From contig JBIKIN010000004.1 in NCBI GenBank assembly GCA_044361595.1, positions 62,001 to 126,000 on the forward strand: a stretch of DNA of 64,000 nt, read 5' to 3'. Positions 34,467-45,200 of the stretch are shown here, piece by piece (positions within the stretch are counted from its first letter, which is position 1; each line of letters opens with the position of its first letter). Below the pieces are notes generated by a model, which searched no databases, was not told the origin of the DNA, and saw only the letters and a program-made list of their open reading frames with translations. Source of the DNA: Pseudopedobacter sp044361595 (lineage in GTDB: Bacteria; Bacteroidota; Bacteroidia; Sphingobacteriales; Sphingobacteriaceae). A program made the translations under genes and the position numbers.

Positions 34467-37400
34467 GACTAACTATAAATTTATTTTCCTAATTACCATT
34501 TCTGGATTCTTGCTCTTAAGCAGCTGTTCCAAACGCATAGGCGAATCTTCATTATCTGAATTTAAGAATGGATTTCTAAATCCACCTGATTCCGCTCGTC
34601 CAGGTGTTTATTGGTATTTTATGGACGGTAATATTTCGAAGGATGCAATAACAGCTGACTTGGAATCAATGAAAAAGGTTGGTATCGGCACAGTTTTGTT
34701 TCTCGAAGTCAACGTGGGTATTCCCCGCGGGAAAGTTGACTTTATGAGCGAAGAATGGATGGGTTTATTTACCCATGTTGTACGTGAATCGGAGCGTTTG
34801 GGCATTACAATAACCCTTGGGGTTGGTCCTGGCTGGGCAGGAAGCGGAGGCCCATGGGTAGCGGGTTCTCAGTCGATGAAACACTTGGTTTATAGTTCAG
34901 TTCAGGTGTCGGAAAATGAAAAAAAACTGATTATTCTTCCAAAGCCAGAACCTATGAAGCCCTATTTCGGTAAAAGTACATTTACGCCCAATCTTCTACA
35001 AAAGTGGCTCGATTATTATGAAGATGTTTGTGTGTTGGCCTTTCCAACTCTGTCAGGCGATTTCAAAATAAGCGATATTAATAAGAAAGCATTGTATTAT
35101 CGTGATCCATACACTTCAAAACCCGGCGTAAAACCATTTTTTCCATCGCTGGCAAACTATAGTGAACCAGCCAAAGAAATGGCACTATCACAAGATAAAA
35201 TCATTGATGTGACACAGTATTTAAAACCTGATGGCACCTTAGATTGGAAAGTTCCCCAGGGAAATTGGACAATTATGCGCTTTGGAAGTAGAAATAACGG
35301 GGCTGTTACACGGCCGGCTCCTTTACCAGGAGTTGGATTTGAAGCTGATAAAATGGATACCACGGCTCTTAATGCTCACCTGGCAAGTTTTACAGAAAGG
35401 CTGCTTAAAAAAACCGGAATGCCCGATAGGAACAAACAAGGTGGCTTAAAAATGCTGCACATGGATAGTTGGGAAATGGGAGCACAAAATTGGACTCTAA
35501 AACTCAGAGAAGAATTTATAAAGCGAAGAGGTTATGACCCGTTTCGCTTTTACCCTGTTTATGCGGGACTAGTGGTTGAAAGTCTTGAAAAAAGCGAACG
35601 GTTTTTATGGGATCTGCGATTGACTTCACAGGAACTGGTAGTTGAAAACCATGCAATGCATCTTAAAAATTACGGAAAAAAATACAACATGGGTCTTTCC
35701 ATCGAGCCCTATGATATGAATCCAACTGCTGATATGGAATTAGGTGCTTTGGCAGATGTTCCTATGTGCGAGTTCTGGAGTAAAAATTATGGATACAATT
35801 CTTCGTTTAGCTGTATTCAGGCTGCTTCAATTGCTCACATTGAAGGGAAAAAAGTGGTTGCAGCTGAGGCTTTCACAGCCCATCTTGATGCTTGGAAACA
35901 GTATCCTGGATCGATGAAAGATCAGGGCGACTGGGCTTTTGCAACGGGGATTAATAAATTTATGTACCATACTTATCAGCATCAGGCTTTGGCTGATAAT
36001 CTCAAGCCTGGAATGACGATGGGACCTTATGGTGTTCATCACGATCGCAGCCAGACATGGTGGCCTATGGTAGACGGATACCATAAATATGTTTCCCGCT
36101 GTCAGTACATTCTGCAACAAGGACAGACAGTGACCGACATTCTGTATCTTACGCCTGAAGGAGCTCCCCAAGTTTTCCGTGCCCCGGCTTCGGCTTTAAC
36201 AAAAGATATTGTACCGGATAAATCGTTGGCTTCTATAGCCAGAGAAAAAGCGTTGCCAGGGGAACCAAAGGAGGCCTTTCTGCCCGACAAAAAAGGCTAT
36301 AATTTCGATGGCTGTTCGCCTTCTCAATTGTTAAAAGCATCCGTCGTTAATGGTAAAATCGTATTTCCTTCAGGAGCTTCATACTATGTACTTGTTTTAC
36401 CGAAAACTGAAACCATAACTCCGTCTTTACTAACTAAGATTGAATCATTAGTGAAAGAAGGGGCAGTAATTATTGGAAATCCATTTCAAAAATCACCCAG
36501 TCTAGTGAATTATCCAGAATGTGACCAACAAGTGGCCGCACTATCAGCGTCAATGTGGGGAGGAACAGCTGCTCCTTCGCAAATTTCGAAACGACTATTG
36601 GGAAAAGGTAAGATTTATTGGGGAGGAGCTTTTTCAAATGTTAAACTGCCTGAGTTGTATCCAAATTATGATGCCACTGCTCAATTACTATTCGGAATGG
36701 GTATTGTTGAAGATTTTTCATCAAATGATTCTGTAAGATATATACATAAAATAATCCCATCAGGAGATATTTATTTTGTTTCAAACAAAACCAATGCTGC
36801 CATTAATACGACCTCAACTTTCAGAGTAAGCGAAGGAACACCTGAATTGTGGAATGCTATGACCGGAGAAACAAGGGCACTTCCTGATTTTGAAATTAAA
36901 AAAGATCATATTGAAATACCACTGCAATTTGAAGCGTTCGAAAGTTATTTTATAGTTTTTAATAAAAATAAAAAAGCGAAGGCAGCCGATTCAACCAAAC
37001 TGATGAACTTTACCCAACCCAAATCAGTGTACGAAGTGAGTAATCCGTGGAAGGTATCCTTTGACCCGAAATGGGGAGGTCCTGAAAATGTTGTATTCGA
37101 TAAGCTTGTTGACTGGACGTCACGACCGGAAGAAGGAATAAAGTACTATTCAGGAATTGCAACTTATCACAATGTTATTAAATTATCTGAAAATATTGTT
37201 GCGGATAATAAATCTGATGTTTATCTCAATTTGGGAGAAGTTAACAATCTTGCCAGGGTTTGGATTAACGGAAAAGATATGGGCGTTGTTTGGACCGCTC
37301 CTTTCCAAATAAAAATTACAGATGCAATTGTTTCGGGTGAAAACAAGATTGATATAGAAGTTGCAAATCTCTGGCCTAACCGTTTGATTGGCGATGAAAA

Positions 37401-37578
37401 GAAGCCGGATGATGGTATCAAAAACAAACAATGGCCTGATTGGCTACTCAACGGAAAGCCAAGAACATCTGGCCGTTACACTTTTACAACATACAAGCAT
37501 TTCAATGCGGATTCACCATTGTTGCAGTCGGGTTTAATTGGCCCGGTTACTATACAGACCATTCTAAAGACTCAATAA
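34462..37578 (+). CDS. Secreted lipoprotein GH106-like alpha-L-rhamnosidase
   Basis: About 1038 residues with a lipoprotein signal (SGFLLLSSCSK). The N-terminal region GVYWYFMDGNISKDAITADLESMKKVGIG, followed by ITLGVGPGWAGSGGPW, is typical of GH106 alpha-L-rhamnosidases. A central barrel (LHMDSWEMGAQNW, VVAAEAFTAHLD) and a C-terminal beta-sandwich with VNNLARVWINGKDMGVVW follow. The frame can be extended to a GTG at 34429, but the ATG at 34462 gives a clean lipoprotein signal and coincides with the end of the duplicated promoter. Base composition is clearly higher in GC than the flanks (for example 36 of 60 bases in 34801-34860 against 15 of 60 in 33841-33900), indicating recent acquisition. 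Confidence 0.85.
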   Translation: MKTNYKFIFLITISGFLLLSSCSKRIGESSLSEFKNGFLNPPDSARPGVYWYFMDGNISKDAITADLESMKKVGIGTVLFLEVNVGIPRGKVDFMSEEWMGLFTHVVRESERLGITITLGVGPGWAGSGGPWVAGSQSMKHLVYSSVQVSENEKKLIILPKPEPMKPYFGKSTFTPNLLQKWLDYYEDVCVLAFPTLSGDFKISDINKKALYYRDPYTSKPGVKPFFPSLANYSEPAKEMALSQDKIIDVTQYLKPDGTLDWKVPQGNWTIMRFGSRNNGAVTRPAPLPGVGFEADKMDTTALNAHLASFTERLLKKTGMPDRNKQGGLKMLHMDSWEMGAQNWTLKLREEFIKRRGYDPFRFYPVYAGLVVESLEKSERFLWDLRLTSQELVVENHAMHLKNYGKKYNMGLSIEPYDMNPTADMELGALADVPMCEFWSKNYGYNSSFSCIQAASIAHIEGKKVVAAEAFTAHLDAWKQYPGSMKDQGDWAFATGINKFMYHTYQHQALADNLKPGMTMGPYGVHHDRSQTWWPMVDGYHKYVSRCQYILQQGQTVTDILYLTPEGAPQVFRAPASALTKDIVPDKSLASIAREKALPGEPKEAFLPDKKGYNFDGCSPSQLLKASVVNGKIVFPSGASYYVLVLPKTETITPSLLTKIESLVKEGAVIIGNPFQKSPSLVNYPECDQQVAALSASMWGGTAAPSQISKRLLGKGKIYWGGAFSNVKLPELYPNYDATAQLLFGMGIVEDFSSNDSVRYIHKIIPSGDIYFVSNKTNAAINTTSTFRVSEGTPELWNAMTGETRALPDFEIKKDHIEIPLQFEAFESYFIVFNKNKKAKAADSTKLMNFTQPKSVYEVSNPWKVSFDPKWGGPENVVFDKLVDWTSRPEEGIKYYSGIATYHNVIKLSENIVADNKSDVYLNLGEVNNLARVWINGKDMGVVWTAPFQIKITDAIVSGENKIDIEVANLWPNRLIGDEKKPDDGIKNKQWPDWLLNGKPRTSGRYTFTTYKHFNADSPLLQSGLIGPVTIQTILKTQ

Positions 37579-37580
37579 CT

Positions 37581-38282
37581 ATGAAAAACTTCCTGCTTTT
37601 ACCTTTGCTGTTAATTGCCTATTGGTCTCAGGCTCAGATTGCTGATTCGAATACCTATTTAAAAGATTTTAAATCGGAAATGCAAATAAAATGGCCTAAA
37701 AACAGAACGATTAACATTGTTTTTCACGGACATAGTGTTCCTGCAGGATATTTTAAAACGCCTCAGGTAAATACCTTGAATGCTTATCCTAACCTTGTTC
37801 TGAAGGAATTGAAAACCAAATATCCTTTTGCCGTTATCAATGTAATCGTCACAGCAATTGGTGGTGAAAATTCGGTTCAGGGAGCTGAACGGTTTGAACG
37901 CAATGTGCTAATACATAAACCTGATGTGATACTGATTGATTATGGATTAAATGATCGTGGCGTTGGATTAGAAAAAGCATATTTGGCTTGGAATAAAATG
38001 ATTAAATTAGCAAAAGAGCACAGCATCAAAGTGATATTGTTGACACCGTCGCCCGATCAAAAAGTCGATAATACTGATTTGACCAATGAATTGAGGAAAC
38101 ATGCCGATCAGATTCAGAAACTAGCATCGGAAAATCAAGTTGGATTGGTTAATAGCTATAAGGCTTTCGAATTCCTTTATACTGATAAAGATCAACTCAG
38201 CAAATACATGTCGCAATTCAATCATCCAAATGAGCTGGGACATGGATTGATTGCTGGTGAATTAATAAAATGGTTTAAATAA
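37581..38282 (+). CDS. Secreted SGNH/GDSL-type esterase
   Basis: The 233-residue protein begins 3 bp after the GH106 stop. It has a signal peptide (MKNFLLLPLLLIAYWSQAQ). SGNH blocks are visible: block I as FHGHSVPAGY with Ser52, block II around TAIGGENSVQGA, block III as IDYGLNDRG and block V as FNHPNELGHG, where the usual D-x-x-H is N-H-P-N. It is probably a deacetylase of the polysaccharide backbone, as for rhamnogalacturonan acetylesterases. The frame is open further upstream inside GH106, but the ATG with the signal peptide is the real start. It shares the raised GC content of the imported block. Confidence 0.82.
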   Translation: MKNFLLLPLLLIAYWSQAQIADSNTYLKDFKSEMQIKWPKNRTINIVFHGHSVPAGYFKTPQVNTLNAYPNLVLKELKTKYPFAVINVIVTAIGGENSVQGAERFERNVLIHKPDVILIDYGLNDRGVGLEKAYLAWNKMIKLAKEHSIKVILLTPSPDQKVDNTDLTNELRKHADQIQKLASENQVGLVNSYKAFEFLYTDKDQLSKYMSQFNHPNELGHGLIAGELIKWFK

Positions 38283-38303
38283 CAACATAAAAATCACTTC
38301 AAA

Positions 38304-38554
38304 ATGACTAAAGTAGGATTATTTGGAATTGGTCTCGATACCTATTGTCTACAATTCGACGGATTGCTCGATAATCTGAAAACGTACCAGCAACAGATTA
38401 AAAATCGTATTGCCGAATATGGTGTTGAGGTTGCCGATGCAGGAATGGTTGATAACCCGATGAGAGCCCCAGTGAAGCAGCCGATTATCTTAAATCACAG
38501 GATGTGGAAATCGTTTTTCCGTGTGTTTCCACCTAGGCATTATCGTCAACCGTC
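38304..38554 (+). pseudogene. Decayed 5' fragment of L-fucose/L-arabinose isomerase-like gene
   Basis: The first ~50 codons read TKVGLFGIGLDTY, then FDGLLDNL and ADAGMVDNP, matching the N-terminus of fucose/arabinose isomerase-like proteins. After DNP the reading frame is lost by one base. In the shifted frame the homology resumes as ESPSEAADYLKSQDVEIVF, then CVST, a TAG stop where the family has Tyr, and ALSSTV. At that point, at the five bases CCGTC shared by both sequences, it runs into the second copy of the duplicated promoter. The gene is therefore truncated, frameshifted and carries a nonsense codon. It follows the SGNH gene by 21 bp, suggesting a former GH106-esterase-isomerase operon in the donor. 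Confidence 0.75.
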
Positions 38555-38647
38555 TTTCTGTTGCACAGTAGCAGATTGCGCACTTACTATTTTACACTGC
38601 GCAATTATTAGAGCAAATAAAAGCAATTTAATTTTCAAGTGTTTCAT
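38550..38647 (-). pseudogene. Duplicated 5' end of sulfatase gene (33 codons)
   Basis: The minus strand encodes MKHLKIKLLLFALIIAQ and on to TVQQKDG, differing from the first 33 residues of the intact sulfatase (33893) by a few substitutions and still in frame with its own ATG at 38647. It stops at the junction with the isomerase fragment. It is the left end of the second promoter copy and shows that this copy once belonged to a sulfatase gene. Confidence 0.85.
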
Positions 38648-38846
38648 AATTATATAAAAATTTTCCTCCCACAAATTATCTAGGGATTAGAAACACTAAA
38701 TAACAGATTAAATTTTAGTTTATAATTGGTTTTTAAAATACAAAGCTAATTGTTCTGTAAATTTTGGTTTAGCAATTTTATCTATCAGCACTTTTAGTTT
38801 TATGATTTAGTGAAGACGATTTAACGTTTATCTTCATTTGTACTTG

Positions 38847-38888
38847 TGTACTATAGTTTCAAAATATTGTATTTAAGCACTAAACTAT
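38847..38888 (+). promoter_or_regulatory. HTCS-type direct-repeat operator, copy 2
   Basis: Tandem 21-bp units beginning TGTACTATAGT (38847) and TGTATTTAAGC (38868). The second unit has AGC in place of AGT, the only deviation among the eight half-sites. It lies in promoter copy 2, 297 nt before the sulfatase ATG at 39185. It differs from copy 1 at one base in 42. Confidence 0.6.
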
Positions 38889-39184
38889 GAGCTAAGATTA
38901 ATGAAGAACTAAATCTAAAATTTTAAATGTTTTGAAATAGCAGCAGTAAGTATAATAGAATAAACTACGTTAAAATTACGTATTGATACTTTTGGTGCTA
39001 AAGCCGAATTTACTTCGAAGAATGTATAGCTATAAAATCTAAATTTTTTTGGGCAATTATGCTCTTTTATGCCTCTTAACTTTATAATTTAGGCAGTTTT
39101 GTTCACTTTGATTAGCGTAGCAATTATTGTATTTTGTTATCTCTTTAGAAGTGATTAAAAAAAGAAATAATAAGACCAATTTAT

Positions 39185-40687
39185 ATGAATAGCAAATTTA
39201 AATATCATAAAATAAGATATAATTATATCATTTGTTTACTGCTATTAAGTATAGTTTTTCGAGCAAATGCTCAGTTTCCAAAAAATAAATTGAACGTTAT
39301 AGTTTTTGTAGCAGACGATTTGGGTGGCGATGGATTAGGTGTGGGTGCTTTTGGAGGAAAAATGAATAATATTACGCCTAATGTAGATAGTATTGCTAAA
39401 AGAGCGTTAAAGTTCAACAATATGCATGTAAACAGCGCTATTTGTGTGCCAAGCAGAGGCGTTTTTGCTACTGGACTTTACGGATTTAATAGTGGCCAAT
39501 ATGGTTTCTTTTTAACTCCTGATAGCATTCCTACCATTGTGGAAAGCTTTCAAAAAAAAGGGTATCAAGCTGGTATTCTTGGAAAAGTGAAGCATTCTTC
39601 TGTAAAGCGAACCAATAAATGGGATTACGAGTTTGATGAAAAAGATTTAGGCTACGGGAAAAGCCCTTCAAAGTATTACGAGAGAACAAAACTCTTCATT
39701 CAACAAAGTAAAGACAATAACTCACCTTTTTACTTCATGATTAATTCGCATGATCCTCATCGACCATTTCAGGACCCAAACACATTACTTCCTGGTAGCG
39801 AATGGCCATCAAAAATGTATAAACCTGAAGAAGTACATGTACCGGGTTTTCTTCCAGATTTACCCGAAGTAAGAACAGAATTGAGTCATTATTATAATTC
39901 TGTTCGCCGATTAGATGATACATTTGGAGCGGTAATGAAAGCCCTAAAAGAATCTGGCGAAGAAAATAATACGCTCGTTATCTTCTTTTCGGATAATGGC
40001 ATTGCAATGCCTTTTGCAAAAGCTAACAATTACCTTGCTTCTACCAAAACACCATTTTTTATGTATCTGCCTGGTGCGATAAAACCAGGAGAAAATAATG
40101 ATATGCTTTCAACAGTTGATTTATTTCCAACCATGATGGATATGATTGACGGCGAAAAACCAGCTCGACTAAATGGTACTTCTTTTTTTCCACTTGTAAT
40201 TGGGAAAAAACAACAAAGAAAAGATCAAGTATTTACAGAAATTAATTATTTAAATGGTGCTAATGGTGGCCCTATTTACCCAATGCGTGGTGTGCTAGAT
40301 AAAAAGTATGCTTACATCTTTAATCCATGGAGTGATCAAACAAAGATATATCGAAATGCTAATGAAGGCATCACTTTTAAAGCCATGCAAGCAGCAGCAA
40401 AAACAGACGAAAAAACAGCAGAAAGAGTAAAAATGTTTAGATATAGAGAAATTGAAGAATTGTATGATTTACAGAAAGATCCTTATTGTTTAAATAATTT
40501 GGTTAAATCTCCATTACACGTAAAAACAAAGCTAAAATATAGAAAAGCAATGCAACAATGGATGCAAGAAAAATGTGATCCATTGTTAGCAATACAAAAG
40601 CTAGTTGATCAGCCCGCTGAAATGAAAAAAGTAATGGATAACATTTACACTACAATCTTAAAAAGCGGGGCAAGTATAAAGGATTAA
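39185..40687 (+). CDS. Sulfatase, formylglycine type (S1)
   Basis: The 500-residue protein has a signal peptide (about 1-29). It shows the S1 motif with C87 in AICVPSRGVFATG, metal-binding FVADDLGGDG and FFSDNGIAM, and C-terminal substrate-pocket sequence. It resembles heparan-type S1 sulfatases in overall layout, but the subfamily is not assignable here. Base composition is as AT-rich as the native flanks. The gene is expressed from the second copy of the divergent promoter. Confidence 0.88.
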   Translation: MNSKFKYHKIRYNYIICLLLLSIVFRANAQFPKNKLNVIVFVADDLGGDGLGVGAFGGKMNNITPNVDSIAKRALKFNNMHVNSAICVPSRGVFATGLYGFNSGQYGFFLTPDSIPTIVESFQKKGYQAGILGKVKHSSVKRTNKWDYEFDEKDLGYGKSPSKYYERTKLFIQQSKDNNSPFYFMINSHDPHRPFQDPNTLLPGSEWPSKMYKPEEVHVPGFLPDLPEVRTELSHYYNSVRRLDDTFGAVMKALKESGEENNTLVIFFSDNGIAMPFAKANNYLASTKTPFFMYLPGAIKPGENNDMLSTVDLFPTMMDMIDGEKPARLNGTSFFPLVIGKKQQRKDQVFTEINYLNGANGGPIYPMRGVLDKKYAYIFNPWSDQTKIYRNANEGITFKAMQAAAKTDEKTAERVKMFRYREIEELYDLQKDPYCLNNLVKSPLHVKTKLKYRKAMQQWMQEKCDPLLAIQKLVDQPAEMKKVMDNIYTTILKSGASIKD

Positions 40688-40752
40688 TCAGTAATGTAAT
40701 ATATAATTGGAGTCTTTTTAAAATGATTTTGACTCGTTTATATAGCATCTAA

Positions 40753-42087
40753 TCAATCTTTATAATCAGTTATTTTAAGCACAATTGGGTTGTTCCATTT
40801 ATTGTCTACAAGATATGTGTTGTATAGGATTTGAAGGAAAATATAGTCAATAGAAACGCCTTTTTCTGTGTTTTTTACGCTCATTTTCTTCGAATCTTGA
40901 AGTTGTTTTTCGTTGGTATAAACGCCTTGTCCTAATAAACTTACTTCAGCTTTTTTACCAGCTTTCAATCCTTCTATTTCCAAATTTAGCCAGGTTCTAG
41001 GTTTCACATACCCTGGTACCATAATGTAAAGGTCTTTTCCATTTTTACTTTGCAAGAAAAAACACCCATTATCACTTTGCACTTTTTCAAATGGTTTTGT
41101 ATTCTCAAACATTTCATGGTTGATAAACCACCATGAGCCAACTTCATTCAAAATGCCTTCCTCTTTTGGTGCTAATACGCCATTGGCATCAGGACCAACA
41201 TTTAATACCAAGTTACCGCCCTTTGCTCTTATCTCTACCCATTTTGAAATTACTTCGGCTGCTGTTTTATAAACTTCATTTGTTGGTCTATAACTCCATG
41301 ACTGGCTTGTTGTGTAACATGCCTCCCATGGCGAAGGCATAGCTTCTTTGGGAAGTTCTTGTTCCGGCGATTTCATAACACCACGTGTTACCACGATATT
41401 AGGATTTATTTCCCAACCAACTTTAGCTAGTTCTGTTTTGCCATATTGGTCTTCGCCATCCAGAAAAAGAATATCGATTTTTCCATAGCGGGTTAATAAT
41501 TCCCGTAACTGGGTTTTATCATATGTATTCAATTCAGGATTACTACTAGCCTTGGAACTAGGGTGATTTCTGGTTATGTATGTTCCTTGTTTATGTAAAA
41601 ACCAAAAATCGTCTGGAGAATAATAAACCCCAATGGCAATGCCTTCTTTTCTAAAGGCATCAAATATTTCTTTTGTTATATCCCGTTTAAATGGTGTATT
41701 CATGATACCAAAGTTGGTGGTTTTAGTGTCCCACATGCAAAATCCATTGTGATGTTTGGTGGTGAAAACCATATATTTCATACCCGTCATTTTTGCAAGC
41801 TTTGCCCATTTTGTAGGATTAAAATCTGCGGGATTGAATGTTTTAGGTAGTTCATTAATATACCGATTCAGGTAATCCTCAGAAGCCATTCGCATGGTAT
41901 GGCTTATATTGTAACCATATTGAACATCCACAGACCAATGAATAAACATGCCAAAACCAAGTTCGGTAAACCATTGTTCTCTCTCCGGTTTGTTTAAATT
42001 CAGTACTTTTTCCTGAGCATTTACAGAAAAGATAACAAATGTGAAAATTGTCAGTAGTAATTGGTTTCTAAGTTGTTTCATAATCAA
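40753..42087 (-). CDS. Secreted GH29 alpha-L-fucosidase
   Basis: The 444-residue protein has a signal peptide (ending SVNAQ, about residue 25) and the GH29 barrel: FGMFIHWSVDVQYGYN, VFTTKHHNGFCMWDTKTTNF, GIAIGVYYSPDDF and the probable nucleophile D210 in ILFLDGEDQYG. GGNLVLNVGPDANGVL is a further family landmark. It hydrolyses terminal alpha-L-fucose. The acid/base residue is not conserved enough in GH29 to name. It converges with the sulfatase at 39185 and is somewhat GC-richer than the AT-rich native genes. Confidence 0.9.
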   Translation of the reverse strand: MIMKQLRNQLLLTIFTFVIFSVNAQEKVLNLNKPEREQWFTELGFGMFIHWSVDVQYGYNISHTMRMASEDYLNRYINELPKTFNPADFNPTKWAKLAKMTGMKYMVFTTKHHNGFCMWDTKTTNFGIMNTPFKRDITKEIFDAFRKEGIAIGVYYSPDDFWFLHKQGTYITRNHPSSKASSNPELNTYDKTQLRELLTRYGKIDILFLDGEDQYGKTELAKVGWEINPNIVVTRGVMKSPEQELPKEAMPSPWEACYTTSQSWSYRPTNEVYKTAAEVISKWVEIRAKGGNLVLNVGPDANGVLAPKEEGILNEVGSWWFINHEMFENTKPFEKVQSDNGCFFLQSKNGKDLYIMVPGYVKPRTWLNLEIEGLKAGKKAEVSLLGQGVYTNEKQLQDSKKMSVKNTEKGVSIDYIFLQILYNTYLVDNKWNNPIVLKITDYKD

Positions 42088-42204
42088 ATTGAATTTATTT
42101 AGTTGTTTCTTTTAATAACTGATTGTTGATAAAAAGTTTCCCCGATAACTATTGAAGCCGTAACCGAGTAATGCGCTTGCTTATTTCATTTTAATGTGTA
42201 TCGT

Positions 42205-45200
42205 TTACTTCTGAATAGTTACTGGCCCTAATAAGCCAGAAGGAAAAAGCGCTGACGTAGCTTTATGCACTCGCATATTTGTGCGGGTTTTTCGCTGATT
42301 TTCGGGTATTTTTTTATCCCCTATTAATCGATTTGGCCATAAATTGACAACTTCTATGCGGAGGTCATTGTCCCCTTTTTTCAAGGCTTTAGAAATATCA
42401 ACTCTAAATGGTTTTCGCCAAATCACTCCCAAGTCAACTCCATTTAGAATCACTTTGGCTGAAATATTTACTTCACCAAGGTCTAAATAAACCGGTTCTG
42501 ACTTAGAAAATTTATTAGCCATCTGAAAATTTTTGCTATAGATAGCAGTTCCACTATAATGTTTTACAGCTTCTTCGGGACGATTAGTCCAATCCAGCAA
42601 TTGCTCAAAATAAATTTTACCTTCTGATGGCTCTTTCTCAAGATTTGTTGTGGGATAAAACCATGTTTTATCAAACTGTACATCCCAACCGCCTTTGATT
42701 TCTGATATTACCTTTGGAGTTTCAAAGTTTTTACTTTGCTCGACTATGTCTTTCGACTGTTTGGTTGGAAAAGTAATAAAGTAGGAATCGTAAGCATCAA
42801 AAACCAATGGCAAAATGGTTCTGCCGTTTTGCTCTTTGTACTCAGGAAGCTTTAGTTTTTCGCCCGTTACAGGATTCCACAATTCTGGTTTACGGCCACT
42901 GACTCTGAAAGCGGCATTTATAACTTCCTTTTTATTCTTGCGATTTGCTAAAAAGTAGACTTCGGTGTCCGGAGTCGTTCGGTGAATAAAATCAATAAAG
43001 GTTGATTTACTATCGAAACTAATGGGGGCATCTGCGGGTAGATTATTCCCCTTTTCGTAAACGTTAAACTTTCCTTTTACCGTTTCTTCGGTTTCGATAG
43101 GTGCATAAGCAGGAAACAGGTTCATTTGCTTATCAAGCACTTCAAAATCGGGCTGAATGGTTTGTTCCAACAATACTTCTCGAATTGTTTTACCGAAAAC
43201 AACACGACCTTTTCCGAACTTATGTTCCCTTACAGTTGTACCATTGATGTTTCCCCACAATTGGTTGGCTATTGATTTTACTTCATCATCGCATTGCGGA
43301 TAATTCAGTAGTCCAGGGTCGTAGGTTGGGCGTGGCCCTATGACTGTAGCGCCTGCTTCCACCAATGATTTAATTTTCTTGATAATTTCAACAGGCATGA
43401 AGTTCTTCTCTGGCAACGACAATACAGCGTAACTCATACCATCGGGAAGAACAATGCGTCCATTTTCGATGGAAAGACGGGTTAGCAAAACTTCCGCGTT
43501 ACAAACATCGTAATCGTATCCTTTGCCAAGTGAGGGATTTACATGTTTACCAGCGACAACATTAGGTGCCCAATCGCCATTGTAAAACAATACATCACCT
43601 ACAAATAATCCGCTTTGCAGTACTGATGAAATGCGACTCAGGTAATTAATCCATGAACCAGCAGTCTGATTCCACCAGGTTACATTGGGGTTGAAATGCG
43701 TTCCTGCTCCGTACTCGTAACCGGGCATTCCGTCCTGCGGGCGTTGCAGGGTTTGTGTATGAAACGCAATGCGGTTGATGCCTTCACAGAAAGCTCTATC
43801 GGCCACCGGTTTCAATTTTTCAGGTGATTCTTCCCAATGCGTAACATCGGTAAATGATTCAGCAGTCGCAATTCGTTTTCCGTAAATATGAGCAGCCGAG
43901 GCAGTTTGTTTGGTGACGTAATTCTGATTGTTGTTATCTACAAAAGTCTTGTCGTTCCAGAACTCAGCCATCGGGCGATCTGATTTTCCTAAATTTTTCA
44001 AAGCATCAATGCAAACCGTACCTGACCAACTAGGACCAGCCGATTCCGATTCGGTCAGAATACCGTTTTTGTGTGACATTTCTGTTAATCTTCCGAGCGA
44101 CTCATCGGCAAAAAGGTCTGCTGTTGTTTTGCGATAATCGTACAAAAAACGGTCCGATATTTCGGCACTTCCTACAATTCGGCCAGTAAAAACTGGAAGA
44201 TATGGCGTTGGATCATAGCCTCGATAGGTTTTGAATTTCTTTATTAATTTATCTGTCCAGTTTGGGTAGCCATCTTCGTAACTATCCGTATGGAGATACT
44301 TAAAGGTTTTTCCCACATGCTCTTTTCCAGCATCTGCAATTAAAATGTCTCCCATGTATTTGAACATCGTATCAATCGATTGTGCATTTAGCCAGTCTAC
44401 TGCCAATGCGCCTTTTGTCATTTCGGGTAATACAGCTACCAAGGGTGCTCCTGTGGCAACATGCCCAGTGCGCACAATTGTCCACTTTCCTGCGGGGACA
44501 TCCCAATCAAGGCTTCCATCTGGTTTTAATTTACTTGTCAGATCAATTACTTCCCCCACCGGAATAGGTTGGTCGCTATTGGTTGCTTTCCATGGAGTTA
44601 GGGTAGGTTCCATCAAATCTTTAGGCAAAATAAAAACCGACGCATCTTTGCGGTTACTTTTGGCATCAAGCAATTGTAGGCGGGTAGAGTCCATCTTAGA
44701 TGATAGGTCGCGAAAAGCAACTACTGCATTATCGCGATAATCCATCTTCTCTTTTGGCCATATCATGCTTTTTTTTACATTTAATTGGTAAGGCGGTTTA
44801 TAACCGCCACGAGGGTCTGGCATTGGTAGTTTTCCGACAAATTTTAATGGGCCTTCCACTATTGTTTCTGACTGTACAAACCAACGACCATTCATTTCGG
44901 GTGTAATCCAGGGACCTCCCATCGTCCAGCCACTGGCACAGAAATTTACACCAACTTCAAGGTCTAAACGAGCAGCTTCCTTAATAGTATGTTTAAATAA
45001 CTCTCTCCATGCCGGGGACAAAAACTCGGGTCCTCTTACAGGAATATTGGCAGCTCCCCAATTACCTGAGCAAATCAACGTTACACTACCCATACCCTTT
45101 GCTTTGAATGCTTCCAAATCTCTTGTAATGCTCTCTTTATCTGCAAGGCTATTTAGCCACCACCAGAAACTGGTTGGCTTGGCTGTTTGTATTGTTTTAT

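Larger units (their letters stand above)
38550..39189. repeat. Long direct repeat, copy 2 (divergent promoter)
   Basis: This is the 640-bp counterpart of 33796-34466, ending at the first ATGAA of the sulfatase gene at 39185. The copies differ by scattered substitutions and a few short indels, about 30 bp in total length. Because copy 2 contains both the truncated sulfatase end and the start of a native-looking AT-rich sulfatase gene, the arrangement sulfatase-promoter-sulfatase was probably ancestral, and the GC-richer block between the copies was inserted. Confidence 0.9.

Noticed and set aside
36521..37451. Several open frames overlapping the GH106 gene on both strands
   Set aside because: They are shadows of the intact GH106 frame and lack signal, domain or start context of their own.
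38304..38657. 117-residue open frame read as one protein
   Set aside because: Only the first ~50 codons have isomerase similarity. The rest is a shifted frame and then antisense of the duplicated sulfatase end, so it is a pseudogene junction rather than a real protein.
33796..39189. Composite transposon or integron interpretation of the large direct repeats
   Set aside because: No transposase, integrase, terminal inverted repeats or attachment site is visible. The repeats are promoter and gene-end sequences, which fits homologous or illegitimate recombination.
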